Source: Coraliomargarita sp965656715
GTDB lineage: Bacteria; Verrucomicrobiota; Verrucomicrobiia; Opitutales; Coraliomargaritaceae
DNA: 64,000 nt
Direction of reading: 5' to 3'
NCBI GenBank assembly: GCA_965656715.1
Contig: CBFHLR010000012.1
Coordinates: forward strand, 1 to 64,000
A model generated the notes under the pieces. The model searched no databases, was not told where the DNA came from, and worked only from the letters and a program-made list of their open reading frames with translations. The translations under genes and the position numbers were made by a program. Shown in pieces: positions 21,908 to 32,410 of this stretch (position 1 is its first letter; each line of letters opens with the position of its first letter).

Positions 21908-22351
21908 TTAGTCAGTGTGACCTTCGTCCCACTCGTTTTCGGGGGCCTTCTCCTCTTCGCTGGTGCGAACACCGTCGATGATGACGTTGACGCGTGAAAC
22001 TGTCTTGCTGGTCATTTTTTCGACTTGTTCGGCGATGCGCTGTTGGATCTGGCCGGCAACCGCAGCGAGCTCGCAACCAAAGCGTAGAATGACGCGCACT
22101 TCGATGCGGTAATCACCGACTTCGTCCTCGTCGACGCGCACGCCGCGCTCGTCGCCCTTGGATTTGAAGATTTCGGCGATGCCATCTACGAATCCGCCGC
22201 CGACAGCTGCAACACCGGAAACTTCCAGCGCTGCGAGGCGCACGATGCTGGCGACCACGCTATGGTTGATGCGGATGTCGCCGAGTGTGTTAGAGGCCTC
22301 GGAGACGGTTGGGATGGTTGTTTCCTTGTTGTTTTCGGATTCCTGGCTCAT
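21908..22351 (-). CDS. Asp23/Gls24 family envelope stress protein
   Basis: A 147-residue protein with the Asp23 core: LGDIRINHSVVASIVRLAALEVSGVAAVGGG, then DYRIEVRVILRFGCELAAVAGQIQQRIAEQVEKMTSKTVSRVNVIIDGV. Both ends are acidic and probably flexible. Family members are linked to cell-envelope stress. It lies 24 bases after accC and before the amaP-like gene. In Firmicutes an asp23-like gene (yqhY) also follows accBC. Confidence 0.9.
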   Translation of the reverse strand: MSQESENNKETTIPTVSEASNTLGDIRINHSVVASIVRLAALEVSGVAAVGGGFVDGIAEIFKSKGDERGVRVDEDEVGDYRIEVRVILRFGCELAAVAGQIQQRIAEQVEKMTSKTVSRVNVIIDGVRTSEEEKAPENEWDEGHTD

Positions 22352-22375
22352 TTCGCTGTGTTTTTGGTTCAGAGA

Positions 22376-23740
<1,365 letters not shown>

Positions 23741-23745
23741 CCAGA

Positions 23746-24222
23746 CTAGGCTGTTTTAACTTTGAAGAGCGGTTGGCCGTATTCGATGGCGTCGCCGTTT
23801 TCGACCAGAACTTCAGTGATGGTGCCGCTGAGTTCCGCTTGGATCTCGTTCATGACCTTCATCGCTTCGATGATGCACACGATGGAGTCGGCTTTGACCT
23901 TGGAGCCGACTTCGGCGAAGACCGGGCTCTCTGGGGACGGCGCGCTGTAGAATGTGCCAACCATCGGCGACTTGATGATGGAGATACCTTTTTCTTCCAC
24001 CGGTGCAGCTGGAGTGGCGGCGCCTGCTGGAACAGCGGCGGCAGGTGCTGGGGCTGCGGCTACCGGAGCAGCAGCGACAGGAGCGGTTTGAATGATTTGC
24101 GGCGCGACCTCTTCGCCCTTGCGGCTGAGGTGCAGCTTGAAGCCCTCTTTCTCAAGGTCGAACTCAGTGAGCTCGGCGCGTTTCATCAGATCGATTACCT
24201 GCTTGATATCTTTTAGGTCCAA
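23746..24222 (-). CDS. accB: Biotin carboxyl carrier protein of acetyl-CoA carboxylase
   Basis: Carries biotin between the two acetyl-CoA carboxylase reactions. The 158-residue protein has an N-terminal helical region (MDLKDIKQVIDLMKRAELTE), an Ala/Pro-rich linker (about residues 48-76) and the biotinyl domain, with the biotinylated Lys in IIEAMKVMNEI. PMVGTFYSAPSPESP starts the domain and NGDAIEYGQPLFKV ends it. It is the first gene of the acc cluster, and its promoter must lie in 24223-24420. Confidence 0.96.
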   Translation of the reverse strand: MDLKDIKQVIDLMKRAELTEFDLEKEGFKLHLSRKGEEVAPQIIQTAPVAAAPVAAAPAPAAAVPAGAATPAAPVEEKGISIIKSPMVGTFYSAPSPESPVFAEVGSKVKADSIVCIIEAMKVMNEIQAELSGTITEVLVENGDAIEYGQPLFKVKTA

Positions 24223-24417
24223 GGTGTTTCCTTTCTTAAGGTCTGGTTGGTTTTATAGAAGGTTAACGCGATTTCGCGTGGATAACTCAAACGTATTCCA
24301 TTCAAGTTTTGTGACATCTAAGTGAAGCTTTTCGCGGTGTGCAATGCCTTTTGTGTAAATCCTGAGGGGTCTTTGGGGGTGAAAAGTAGAGCGTAGATTT
24401 CAGTTTTTTGGCGTCAT

Positions 24418-24605
24418 TATAGTGGTATGCCGCGCGGGCGCACTAGTTCAATTATGCGGGAAACAGCTGGAAGGTCCAGTTGAAGTCGCAAATGCGCGCA
24501 CGTGTGAAAGCCTACTTATGGGAGTCGCTGAAGTATTCAATTTCTAGATACAGATCTAGCCAAAGTCGCTGCCGCTGATTTTTCGAGGGCGGCATCTTTA
24601 CCTAG
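24418..24605 (+). ncRNA. Possible structured non-coding RNA, 6S-like
   Basis: In a 409-base gap without genes, the 5' bases GGTATGCCGC (24424-24433) can pair with GCGGCAT...TACC near 24588-24602, closing a domain of about 180 bases. Inside are the hairpins CTGGA-AGG-TCCAG (24477-24489) and CTAGAT-ACAG-ATCTAG (about 24544-24559), and a second helix near the base (GCGG/CCGC). Overall length, end pairing, a 3' GGCGGCATCT and an internal AAGCCT recall 6S RNA. The interior does not fold into the usual rod by eye. A TATAGT lies at 24418-24423. Confidence 0.3.
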
Positions 24606-24631
24606 GGGACTACTCGAGTTTTTGTCGGCCT

Positions 24632-25321
24632 TTAGATTGGAGCTTTTTGCTCCATGCCTAGGGATTTCATGGCGTCTAGGACTTTGCTGGTGCCTGCTTG
24701 CTGATTTAGTTCGTCCAGTGTTTTATTACTCGAAAAGCGGATGAAGAATTGTTCTTCGCGGAGTTTGAGGCCGTGGTCCCGGATGTCGGTGAGTGCGCCC
24801 CAAATGTTGTGGAGGCTGTGTTGTTTATAGCTGTATGATCGGCCGCCGACTAAGTGCCAAAAGTAGACGACTTCGGTATGTCCGTTGATTGAATAGATGC
24901 CGTATTCCGCAGGCTCGAAGGCTTGGCTGTTATGTGAAAATGGAATGCTGTATTCACGCTCGTCACAGCTCCATCCGTTTTTCACCCAACATGTGTCGGG
25001 CGTGTGGACGCCAGCCCAGCGATACGAGGCCGTTCCGGGTTTCCAGTATGCGATATACAGGCGAATGAAGGTGTCACCTTTTGTGTAGCTTCGGACGAGG
25101 GCGTCGTCGAAATTTAGGAAATTGCTCACCCGGTTACTCGCTTCCTCGGTGTTGGCTACATCCATATCTTCGACGCGCCAGCCTGGTAGTTTGTCAGGAA
25201 AAATCTGAGTGAGCGGTTCCTCCAGAGTCGGCTCAGGTGGGGGCACGACGGCAAAATAGCCGCGGAGGCCCAGCGCTAGGGCTAGGGCGATTGTGCCAAA
25301 AATGAGGAGGAGCTTTTTCAT
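24632..25321 (-). CDS. EpsI-type exosortase-associated protein (DUF3485)
   Basis: A 229-residue protein with an N-terminal signal or anchor (residues 3-22) and the EpsI domain: LPGWRVEDMDV, IRLYIAYWKPGTASYRWAGVHTPDTCWVKNGW with the conserved HTPDTC-like motif, and VVYFWHLVGGRSY. EpsI proteins accompany exosortases, the enzymes that process PEP-CTERM proteins, and exopolysaccharide loci. No exosortase gene is in this window, but a PEP-CTERM protein is at 41217 and an O-antigen polymerase lies divergently beside it. Confidence 0.85.
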   Translation of the reverse strand: MKKLLLIFGTIALALALGLRGYFAVVPPPEPTLEEPLTQIFPDKLPGWRVEDMDVANTEEASNRVSNFLNFDDALVRSYTKGDTFIRLYIAYWKPGTASYRWAGVHTPDTCWVKNGWSCDEREYSIPFSHNSQAFEPAEYGIYSINGHTEVVYFWHLVGGRSYSYKQHSLHNIWGALTDIRDHGLKLREEQFFIRFSSNKTLDELNQQAGTSKVLDAMKSLGMEQKAPI

Positions 25322-25499
25322 GTCTTCTAGAGTGACTAGAGATTGGTGAGATGATTACAAGTCAACAAAAGTGGGGGAGATGTTCCATTTGAAGAAGAGG
25401 GGCGAGTCTTAATCGCAATATCATTTTAGAGATTGCAGGGACTTGTGGACTGTTTAGATCCGTGGCTGCTTTTCTTAACAAACCTATTTCAATTGCTCT

Positions 25500-27446
25500 A
25501 TGCCATCACTGATTGATAAGTCCGGAAATATGGCCTATTTCGGCCAACTCTCTTGGGCGAATTTTGTCGATTGGCTGATTACGCTGACGCTCTCTGGGAT
25601 CTTGTTCATCACTGCAGTGGCGCTTGGGGGCGTGCGACCGGAGTCTCAGGTTTTGATTCTCCCTGCGATCTGCATGCTCATTGTATTGCATGGAGTCTGG
25701 TGCTTGGTATCTAAGGAGGCCCCGACGCGATTAAGTCAGGTGCCGTTCGCTTTTGTGCCGTTATTGATCTGGGCACTGTATCAAGTGTCTCAGAGTCCTG
25801 CGTCGTGGAGAGGGGAGCAACAGCTGATTTACCTGTTGGAGGCATTTGTATTCTTTGCGGTGATGGCAAATAATGTCCGAACACGTGTGCATGTGTGGGC
25901 AGTTTTATTGGCTGGTCTGGTGCCGCTCGGGCTTGGCATGTTCAATGCCTTTTACCAGTTTTTTCAAAACCCTAAGCGAATTTCTGAGTCATTAACCGAA
26001 TATACGGTTGAGCTGAGCCCCGCGTATTTAGGGCAAGCGACGGGGACCTTTGCGGATCCGGAGTCGTTTGTGGTGCTTCTTTTGTTGCTTGGGCCGAGTA
26101 TACTATTTGCAGGGATCGTGCCCCGATTCCCGATGATCATCCGGATTATGTGCTGTTATATCGCGGTCATGATCTTCCTTGCGCTGTTGATGGCGCAGGT
26201 TTTATGGGCGTTGCCGATTCTGATAGTGAATGCAGTGGTGTTGGCGTGGCTCACTTCTCGCAAATTCCCTGAGAGACTTAAGCGCTCTGTTCTCGGGGTG
26301 TTGCTTGTGGTATCGTTGGTATTAGGCCTAGGCTATACGCATAACACATTACGGCTTAATGCGATCGCTGCAATGGAGGAAGACGGTGAAGGCGTTCGCA
26401 TGGAGCTGTGGGGTGAAGTGCTGAGTTTGGTGGTCGATGATTTCTTGGGAACTGGTGCTGGTAGTGCTGAGCTGAGTTTAGAGCAGAGTGCTCGGTTGGT
26501 GATGGCAGAGACGCCGGCGTCGCCGTTGAATGATTATATGTTGGTTCTACTTGAGCTAGGAGTTCCGGGATTAGTGCTTCTATTGCTGCCACTCGGTGTG
26601 GTTTTGTTTTACGCATTCAGGCGTTGGCGTTCTGAGCCCTATCGGGCTCGACTTAGTGGACGCAAAGGCTCGATCATGCCGCCGCAGTGTTTCTTTATCT
26701 CGATTGCCATTTTGGGCTGTGTTGGCTCCTTATGTTGCGTTATGTTTACGAGCGTATTAGGATTTCCTGCGCTGTTGTTTTACGTGGCAATGTTTTGGGG
26801 CTTGTTGGTGAAAACTTGCTTCAACCGGAGACTTGCGCTCCCTGTGTCGAGACTCGTGCGCGGCGGTTATTGTATGTTGATGGTGATTGTTGCTACGGTA
26901 TTTTATCAGACAGGCACGGGTAGACTCAAGGCGCAGGCGATTGAACTTGAAGCACGTCAGCGCTTGGATCATTTAATTGATGAGCGAGTGCATCTCTCTG
27001 GTAATAACGACCTGCTGGATGAAGTGATTGCGATGTATCAAGAGGCAGGTGTGCTCCATCCTTCGAACGCGGATGTTTGGGTTGGCCTGAGTGCCAGTTA
27101 TAATCAGTTGTTTTTTCGTAATCCTTCTGCGTTTGAGGAGGCTGGTAAACTTGCTGAAGGCGCTGCAAATGAGGCGCTTAAATGGAGCGATGTGTATTGG
27201 CGTTCGTGGGCGCAGTTGGGGATTTCACGTGCTCTAAGTGGAGATGCTCAAGGTGCGGAGGCTGCACTGGTCCGGGCATTAGAGTTGGCCCCTAATTCAA
27301 GCAATGCACAGTATTACTGGGCATCTTTTTTAAGCCACGATCCGACGCGTCTTGATGAGGCAAAACGTGCAGTTGACTTGGCGATTGAGATTAATCCGGA
27401 CAATGTGGCTGCGATCCGGCTGCGGCAAAAACTCCTAATACTATGA
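25500..27446 (+). CDS. O-antigen ligase/polymerase-like membrane protein with C-terminal TPR repeats
   Basis: A 648-residue protein with about ten membrane segments (residues about 20-470) and the Wzy/WaaL-type periplasmic loop, including GEGVRMELWGEVLSLVVDDFLGTGAGSAEL and a nearby LNDYMLVLLELGVPGLVLLL. The last 150 residues form TPR helices (LHPSNADVWVGLSASYNQLFF, ARALSGDAQGAEAALVRALELAPNSSNAQYYWA). It probably joins or extends surface polysaccharide. The next gene overlaps it by four bases. A decayed relative lies at 42039-44113. Confidence 0.82.
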   Translation: MPSLIDKSGNMAYFGQLSWANFVDWLITLTLSGILFITAVALGGVRPESQVLILPAICMLIVLHGVWCLVSKEAPTRLSQVPFAFVPLLIWALYQVSQSPASWRGEQQLIYLLEAFVFFAVMANNVRTRVHVWAVLLAGLVPLGLGMFNAFYQFFQNPKRISESLTEYTVELSPAYLGQATGTFADPESFVVLLLLLGPSILFAGIVPRFPMIIRIMCCYIAVMIFLALLMAQVLWALPILIVNAVVLAWLTSRKFPERLKRSVLGVLLVVSLVLGLGYTHNTLRLNAIAAMEEDGEGVRMELWGEVLSLVVDDFLGTGAGSAELSLEQSARLVMAETPASPLNDYMLVLLELGVPGLVLLLLPLGVVLFYAFRRWRSEPYRARLSGRKGSIMPPQCFFISIAILGCVGSLCCVMFTSVLGFPALLFYVAMFWGLLVKTCFNRRLALPVSRLVRGGYCMLMVIVATVFYQTGTGRLKAQAIELEARQRLDHLIDERVHLSGNNDLLDEVIAMYQEAGVLHPSNADVWVGLSASYNQLFFRNPSAFEEAGKLAEGAANEALKWSDVYWRSWAQLGISRALSGDAQGAEAALVRALELAPNSSNAQYYWASFLSHDPTRLDEAKRAVDLAIEINPDNVAAIRLRQKLLIL

Positions 27447-28309
27447 TGCTTGGTCGATATGTTCTCTTGTTTATTGTTGCTTGGGTTTCTGTCTCGGCAT
27501 CGGAACAGTGGATGGATGGTGCGTTTTATTTGCCCACGGAAGTCAACGATGCGCGGGTTGAGGAGTTGCGCCAAGGGGGGCAAGTGGTGTCGGCATCGTA
27601 TCTTGCCGGATTACTTCGAGTGGGAAGCGCGAGGCGTGAAGATGTCTTTCTCTTGGGATCCAACTATCTGGCGTGTTACTATACGATGCCTGGAGAATTG
27701 ACTATTGAGCGGTTTGAGCAATTCGGGAGTGACGCGCAGAAGAGTCGCCTGATATTGCATGTGACGGAGGGGGTTCTTACGGTCGACTCGTCTGCTTTGT
27801 CGGCGGATTCTCAGTGTATTGTCGAGACGCCATTGGGGCGCCTAACTGCGGGCGCAGGGCAATGGACCTTGGCTGTTGCTTATGATAGTCGCACGCGAAT
27901 CTATAACTTTACCTTAGAGAGTATTGATGTGGATCTTGTATTTAAGACAAACCCGGGGGATCGCTTTGTGGTTCAGGCTGGCCAGATGCTTACGGGGGCA
28001 GGCGCATCGACCTTGCCCGATTTAGAGATCGCAGATTTGCTGAACAGTGCTCAAGATCGTGTTCAGATATTGGGGCAGTTGCTGGATGAGGCTAAAACGA
28101 CAATGTCAGTTGATCAGCTCCGTGCGAAGTTACGCCCCATTGAAAATCGCACTTCGGAAAATGTTATCGAGCTTGTGGATCGGGGGATTGATGGGGGTGA
28201 AGCGGAGGTGCGCCCGATTGTGATTGAGTATTCTCCCCGCCCTAAGCCGCTGGTTCCTTTTCGCGGGGTCGTTAAGCCTCCGAGCGAGTATCAGAAGGAT
28301 CTCTTTTAG
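27443..28309 (+). CDS. Exported FecR-like protein of unknown function
   Basis: A 288-residue protein with a signal peptide (residues 5-20, ending VSASE). The middle resembles a FecR-type beta fold: LHVTEGVLTVDSSALSADSQCIVETPLGRLTAGAGQWTLAV. The C-terminal part is acidic with no clear domain. ATGA overlap with the polymerase gene upstream shows coupling, and the CHASE2 cyclase gene follows after 47 bases. FecR-like and CHASE2 proteins often occur together in other bacteria; what they sense here is unknown. Confidence 0.6.
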   Translation: MMLGRYVLLFIVAWVSVSASEQWMDGAFYLPTEVNDARVEELRQGGQVVSASYLAGLLRVGSARREDVFLLGSNYLACYYTMPGELTIERFEQFGSDAQKSRLILHVTEGVLTVDSSALSADSQCIVETPLGRLTAGAGQWTLAVAYDSRTRIYNFTLESIDVDLVFKTNPGDRFVVQAGQMLTGAGASTLPDLEIADLLNSAQDRVQILGQLLDEAKTTMSVDQLRAKLRPIENRTSENVIELVDRGIDGGEAEVRPIVIEYSPRPKPLVPFRGVVKPPSEYQKDLF

Positions 28310-28356
28310 GTTGAGGGGGGCTCGTGCTGCAGGCTGCTAAGATTCTTGGCTTTTGA

Positions 28357-30759
28357 GTGAAGTTACTGCATGTATTCCCACTAGCTGTGAGCCGCCTAAA
28401 GCAATTCCTTGTCTATTTTATTCTGATCGTAGCCTCGATCGGGTTGTGGCAATTCGCGCATCACCGAGGCCTGTTGGATGGTGTTGAGCAAGAAGCATTG
28501 AGATGGCGTTATATGGTCCGGGGGGAGTTGGAGTCGACAGCGCCTATTTTGTATGTCGATTTGGATGCGGGTGCGGTCGCTGATATTGGAGATAAACCAT
28601 GGGACCGTAAAAATTTTGGTCAGGTGGTGAGTGCTCTGATGTCTCCGGGAGAGGCGAAGGTGGTGGGACTGGATATTATATTTTCCAGTTTGGGAGGTGG
28701 CGGTTTGCTAGATGTTGAACGCGCTCGAGCAGGGGATCTATATTTCGGGCAGGTGGTTGAAAAGCATTCGGATCGTGTTGTCTTGGCCGCGGCTTACACG
28801 GGGACGACCTCTGATCACGCGGTGCTTCCCATGAAGCGATTTGGTTTTGTAGAGCCGGATATGGTGCCTTATCCCGAGGCTCCAACTTTTCCAATCTTGA
28901 AGTATGGAGTGGGCCGTTTAGGCTTGGCGAATGTCGATGAATTGATGAATGACGGTTCCATTCCGCTTGTGGTAGCAACGGTTTTTGAGACGGCCGGTGA
29001 AGCATATAGTCGTCACCTAATGGCTGGATATTTACGTTACTTTGGTGATTTGTTGAATGGTGCTGCAGTCATTGAAACAGAGGATCGCTTGCAATTGGTA
29101 GATGGGGATGGTTTTTCACCCGTAACGATTCCGCGCGACTCCAGTCATGTTTTGTTTTCATTAGGTTTGGAGATGTTTTTGGCTGCGCACGGGCTGGATG
29201 CAGGTGCAGTTCGCTGGGAGGATGACTCTTTGTGTGTTTATAAAGATGACACTCTCTTCCGTAAGATTCCCTTGCTTGATGGACAGTCGACGGAGGTGAA
29301 TTGGTTTCAATCATGGAGGTCGCCGATTGCGCCGGAGCATATTTCGATGGCAGAAGTGCTGAAGATGGCGAATGCTCTCGGCGAGGCAGAGAAGGCTGAA
29401 GATCCGCTGGCTGTTGCTGAGCTGGAGCAGTGGTTTAAGCGATTTAAGAATAAGATCATTCTTATTGGTCCTGCTGATCCGACCTTGAAAGATATTGCGC
29501 CGACTCCGTTTGATCGTGTGCCGGTGCCGAAGGTTGGACTGCATGCCAATTTCTTGCGAACGATTCAAGATGAGGCATACATTACGCGCGTGAGTGGTGC
29601 CCGTGCGCAGTTTATGTGCGTAGTGCTGGCCTGTGTAGTCGCCTCTCTTGCATTATGGAGTGGCCGTGGTCGAGGGCTGACACGCTTTGGGTCTATCGCT
29701 CTGTTGATTGGTTATGTTGTGTGGGTTTTTCACTCCTTTAGCGCGAATTACACCATTGTGCCTTTGATTGCTCCGGTGGGTGCGGCTATCACGGCATCGT
29801 TGTTAACGGTGTTAATGAAGTTGGGTTCTGAGGAGTGGCAGCGCCACCGTTTGAAAGCATTGTTTGGAGCCTATATTTCACCGGAACTGGTTAAAGAGAT
29901 GTCTGACAAGCAGCGTGATCCCGAGTTGGGCGGCACCTCAGCGACCATTACTGCGCTGTTTTCGGATGTGGAAGGATTCTCGGCGATTTCAGAGCAACTG
30001 CCTCCCGAGGACTTGGTGAATTTGATGAATGAATATCTCGGCGCGATGACCGAGGCATTGCACACTCAGGGGGGCACGCTGGATAAATATATTGGCGACG
30101 CGATTGTAACGATGTTTGGGATGCCCTTGCCGATTGGTGACCATGCGGCGAAGGCCTGCCTGGCGGCAATTCGCATGCAGGAATGTCATGCCGAACTGCG
30201 TAAGCGCTGGGAATTAGAAGGGCGCTGGCCCGCAGCTGTGCGCACCATGCAAACGCGTATCGGTATTAATACCGGTGAGGCGGTGATCGGCAATATGGGT
30301 AGCAAGGTGCGCTTTAATTATACCATGATGGGCGATTCGGTGAACCTCGCAGCGCGTTGTGAAAGTGGCGCAAAAAGTTATGGTGTGTATACGATGGTGA
30401 CGGGCGCGACCATGCTTGAAGCTCTGGAAGTATTGCCTGACTTACGTCACCGAAAACTGGATCGTATTATTGTGAAGGGGCGGAGCGAACCGGTTGAGGT
30501 GTATGAACTCTGGGACCGAACCAGTGACCCTCAGCAGACTGCGAACTGCAAGAAGCTGTATGAAGAAGGCTTTAGCCTTTATGTGGATGGGAACTGGGAG
30601 GCCGCTCTGGAGAAGTTTGCCTTGGCGGAGGCCTATGAGCCGAACAAGGCTGTGGCGTTGACTAGCCCGTCAGCAGTGCTGGCTCGGCGCTGTCAGGACT
30701 TTATCGAGAACGGTGGTCCTGACGATTGGACGGGTGCTTACAAAATGTTAACCAAGTAG
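28357..30759 (+). CDS. CHASE2-domain adenylate/guanylate cyclase (class III)
   Basis: An 800-residue sensor. One membrane segment (about residues 14-32) leads to an extracellular CHASE2 domain (ILYVDLDAGAVADIGDKPWDR, KVVGLDIIFSS, FKNKIILIGP). Three membrane segments follow (about 415-490), then the class III cyclase domain. Metal Asp residues lie in ALFSDVEGFSAISEQ and KYIGDAIVTMFG; GINTGEAVIGNMGS and YTMMGDSVNLAARCE complete it. The tail (residues about 735-800) has a TPR-like pair. Start is GTG. It is the last gene of a polymerase, FecR-like, cyclase set. Product (cAMP or cGMP) is not determinable by eye. Confidence 0.92.
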   Translation: MKLLHVFPLAVSRLKQFLVYFILIVASIGLWQFAHHRGLLDGVEQEALRWRYMVRGELESTAPILYVDLDAGAVADIGDKPWDRKNFGQVVSALMSPGEAKVVGLDIIFSSLGGGGLLDVERARAGDLYFGQVVEKHSDRVVLAAAYTGTTSDHAVLPMKRFGFVEPDMVPYPEAPTFPILKYGVGRLGLANVDELMNDGSIPLVVATVFETAGEAYSRHLMAGYLRYFGDLLNGAAVIETEDRLQLVDGDGFSPVTIPRDSSHVLFSLGLEMFLAAHGLDAGAVRWEDDSLCVYKDDTLFRKIPLLDGQSTEVNWFQSWRSPIAPEHISMAEVLKMANALGEAEKAEDPLAVAELEQWFKRFKNKIILIGPADPTLKDIAPTPFDRVPVPKVGLHANFLRTIQDEAYITRVSGARAQFMCVVLACVVASLALWSGRGRGLTRFGSIALLIGYVVWVFHSFSANYTIVPLIAPVGAAITASLLTVLMKLGSEEWQRHRLKALFGAYISPELVKEMSDKQRDPELGGTSATITALFSDVEGFSAISEQLPPEDLVNLMNEYLGAMTEALHTQGGTLDKYIGDAIVTMFGMPLPIGDHAAKACLAAIRMQECHAELRKRWELEGRWPAAVRTMQTRIGINTGEAVIGNMGSKVRFNYTMMGDSVNLAARCESGAKSYGVYTMVTGATMLEALEVLPDLRHRKLDRIIVKGRSEPVEVYELWDRTSDPQQTANCKKLYEEGFSLYVDGNWEAALEKFALAEAYEPNKAVALTSPSAVLARRCQDFIENGGPDDWTGAYKMLTK

Positions 30760-30768
30760 TCGGCGCGT

Positions 30769-31086
30769 TTAGTAGCGACGCATGTTGGGATCGACTTCCA
30801 TGCTCCATGCGTGGATGCCACCGGCGAGATTGACGATGTTCTCAAAGCCGCGTGCTTCGAGAAACTGGCAGACATTTAAGCTGCGCATGCCGTGGTGGCA
30901 AAAAATGATGAGCTGCTTGTCGCGTGGAAGCGCCTCAACGCGGTTGGGGATTTCACCCATTGGAATGTGCAGTGCGCCTTCAATCTTGCAGATCGCGAGC
31001 TCTTCGTCTTCGCGCACGTCGAGTAAGACGGTCGAGTCGTCGTTTAATAATTTTGCGGCTTCGAAGGCACTGATTTCCTTGTTCAT
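30769..31086 (-). CDS. Rhodanese-like sulfurtransferase
   Basis: A 105-residue single rhodanese domain. VLLDVREDEELAICKIEGALHIPMGEI is the N-terminal motif, and the active Cys lies in IFCHHGMRSLNVCQFL (loop C-H-H-G-M-R). GGIHAWSMEVDP ends the fold. Such proteins carry sulfur as a cysteine persulfide in the cytoplasm. It is convergent with the cyclase gene, ten bases apart, and divergent from kdsB. Confidence 0.92.
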   Translation of the reverse strand: MNKEISAFEAAKLLNDDSTVLLDVREDEELAICKIEGALHIPMGEIPNRVEALPRDKQLIIFCHHGMRSLNVCQFLEARGFENIVNLAGGIHAWSMEVDPNMRRY

Positions 31087-31116
31087 AGCGCACCTTTCAT
31101 GCTTAGTGTTGGCGAT

Positions 31117-31866
31117 ATGTCAAAGACGCCTTCCATCATTGTTCCGGCCCGACTGGCTTCGACGCGTTTTCCCCGCAAGCTATTGCACGAGGTGCAGGGC
31201 AAGCCGATTATCGTTTGGACCGCCGAGCGTATTCGCCAAGTCGCGCCTGAGTTTCCGCTCTATTTCGCGGTCGATGATGATGCCCTGGTGAGCTGTCTGG
31301 AGTCTGCGGGCTTCAATGCGGTGCGCACCCGTCCCGATCACCCCAGCGGCACCGATCGCCTGGCCGAGGCGAATGCCGAGGTCGGCGCGCCTGCGGTGAT
31401 CAACGTGCAGGGCGACGAACCGCTTGTGACTGGCGAGCAAATCCGAGCCCTAGCTGAAGGGCTGCAAGGCGAGGCTGCGATGTCGACTCTTGCGATTCCA
31501 TTCGAGCGTCCGGAGGACTTTGCCAATCCAAATCAGGTCAAGGTTGTGCGTGATCGTGCCGGCTATGCGCTGTATTTCTCGCGTTCGTCGATTCCCTTCG
31601 CCCGTGATGCGGCAGGGCAGGTCGATGCGTCATGGCTGGCGGCCAACCCATGCTACCGCCATCTCGGCCTGTATGCCTACGACGCGGATTTTCTAAAAGC
31701 CTTCTCCTCGCTCGAGCCGGGCTTCCACGAGCAAATTGAGAAGCTGGAACAACTGCGTGCCATGGAGCACGGCTATCGCATCCATGTGGGCATCACGGAT
31801 CAACCGACGGTCGGGATTGATACGCCCGAGGATGTTGAGGAATTCGAGGCTGCTCTGAAGGGCTAG
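31117..31866 (+). CDS. kdsB: 3-deoxy-manno-octulosonate cytidylyltransferase
   Basis: Activates Kdo to CMP-Kdo for lipid A core synthesis, so the organism should make LPS. The protein is 249 residues from this start. SIIVPARLASTRFPRKLL is the nucleotide-binding N-terminus, RPDHPSGTDRLAEA and NVQGDEPLV are the family motifs, and QPTVGIDTPEDVEEFE closes the protein. An ATG six codons upstream (31099) is possible; neither has a clear ribosome-binding site, and the shorter form matches family length. Confidence 0.95.
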   Translation: MSKTPSIIVPARLASTRFPRKLLHEVQGKPIIVWTAERIRQVAPEFPLYFAVDDDALVSCLESAGFNAVRTRPDHPSGTDRLAEANAEVGAPAVINVQGDEPLVTGEQIRALAEGLQGEAAMSTLAIPFERPEDFANPNQVKVVRDRAGYALYFSRSSIPFARDAAGQVDASWLAANPCYRHLGLYAYDADFLKAFSSLEPGFHEQIEKLEQLRAMEHGYRIHVGITDQPTVGIDTPEDVEEFEAALKG

Positions 31867-31960
31867 AGTTGCGTGTCGCTTGAGCAAACGCTCCCTGTGT
31901 TTTGAGCCTACAGAGGCGTCGCTTTTTTGCTCGGAGAGCGGTTGCCTCGGCGAGACGACC

Positions 31961-32311
31961 CTACCTTTCAGCCGCAATCACTGAAACTTCCACGAGCAGC
32001 TCGGGACGCGCCATGCGTGCCTCGACACAAGCGCGGGCGGGTGCATGTCCCTCCGGCACCCAGGCGTCCCAGACGGCATTCATCGCTGCAAAGTCTTTCA
32101 TGTCGCGCACATAAACCGTGGCCGACAGCATGTGCTCGCGGTCCGAGCCCGCCTGGATCAGAAGTGCATCGACCTTGTCGAGCATGGTCTGGGTTTGTTC
32201 TTCGATGCCCTTGGTGGCATCGGCACAAACCTGTCCACACAGGTAAATTGTGCCGTTGTGTTTCACGATGCGACTCATGCGCTGTTTGATTTCTTGCCGT
32301 TCAATAGCCAT
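31961..32311 (-). CDS. RidA family (Rid/YjgF) protein
   Basis: A 116-residue Rid-fold protein. IYLCGQVCADATKGIEEQTQTMLDKVDALLIQAG is the family core, MLSATVYVRDMKDFAAMNAVWDAWVPEGHAPARACVEARMA contains the conserved Arg that marks imine deaminases, and LLVEVSVIAA ends it. RidA proteins hydrolyse reactive enamines or imines. Start at 32311 gives the usual IER...RMS opening. It is divergent from trpB, 99 bases away. Confidence 0.9.
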   Translation of the reverse strand: MAIERQEIKQRMSRIVKHNGTIYLCGQVCADATKGIEEQTQTMLDKVDALLIQAGSDREHMLSATVYVRDMKDFAAMNAVWDAWVPEGHAPARACVEARMARPELLVEVSVIAAER

Positions 32312-32410
32312 CCGCCGCTTGTAGGTGGGGGCACGCAGTTTGACCAGTCTCTTCTGCTTAGACTTTGTCGAAGTGTTGACAAACCCGCCTTCGCACAGCC
32401 GTATTCAAGC

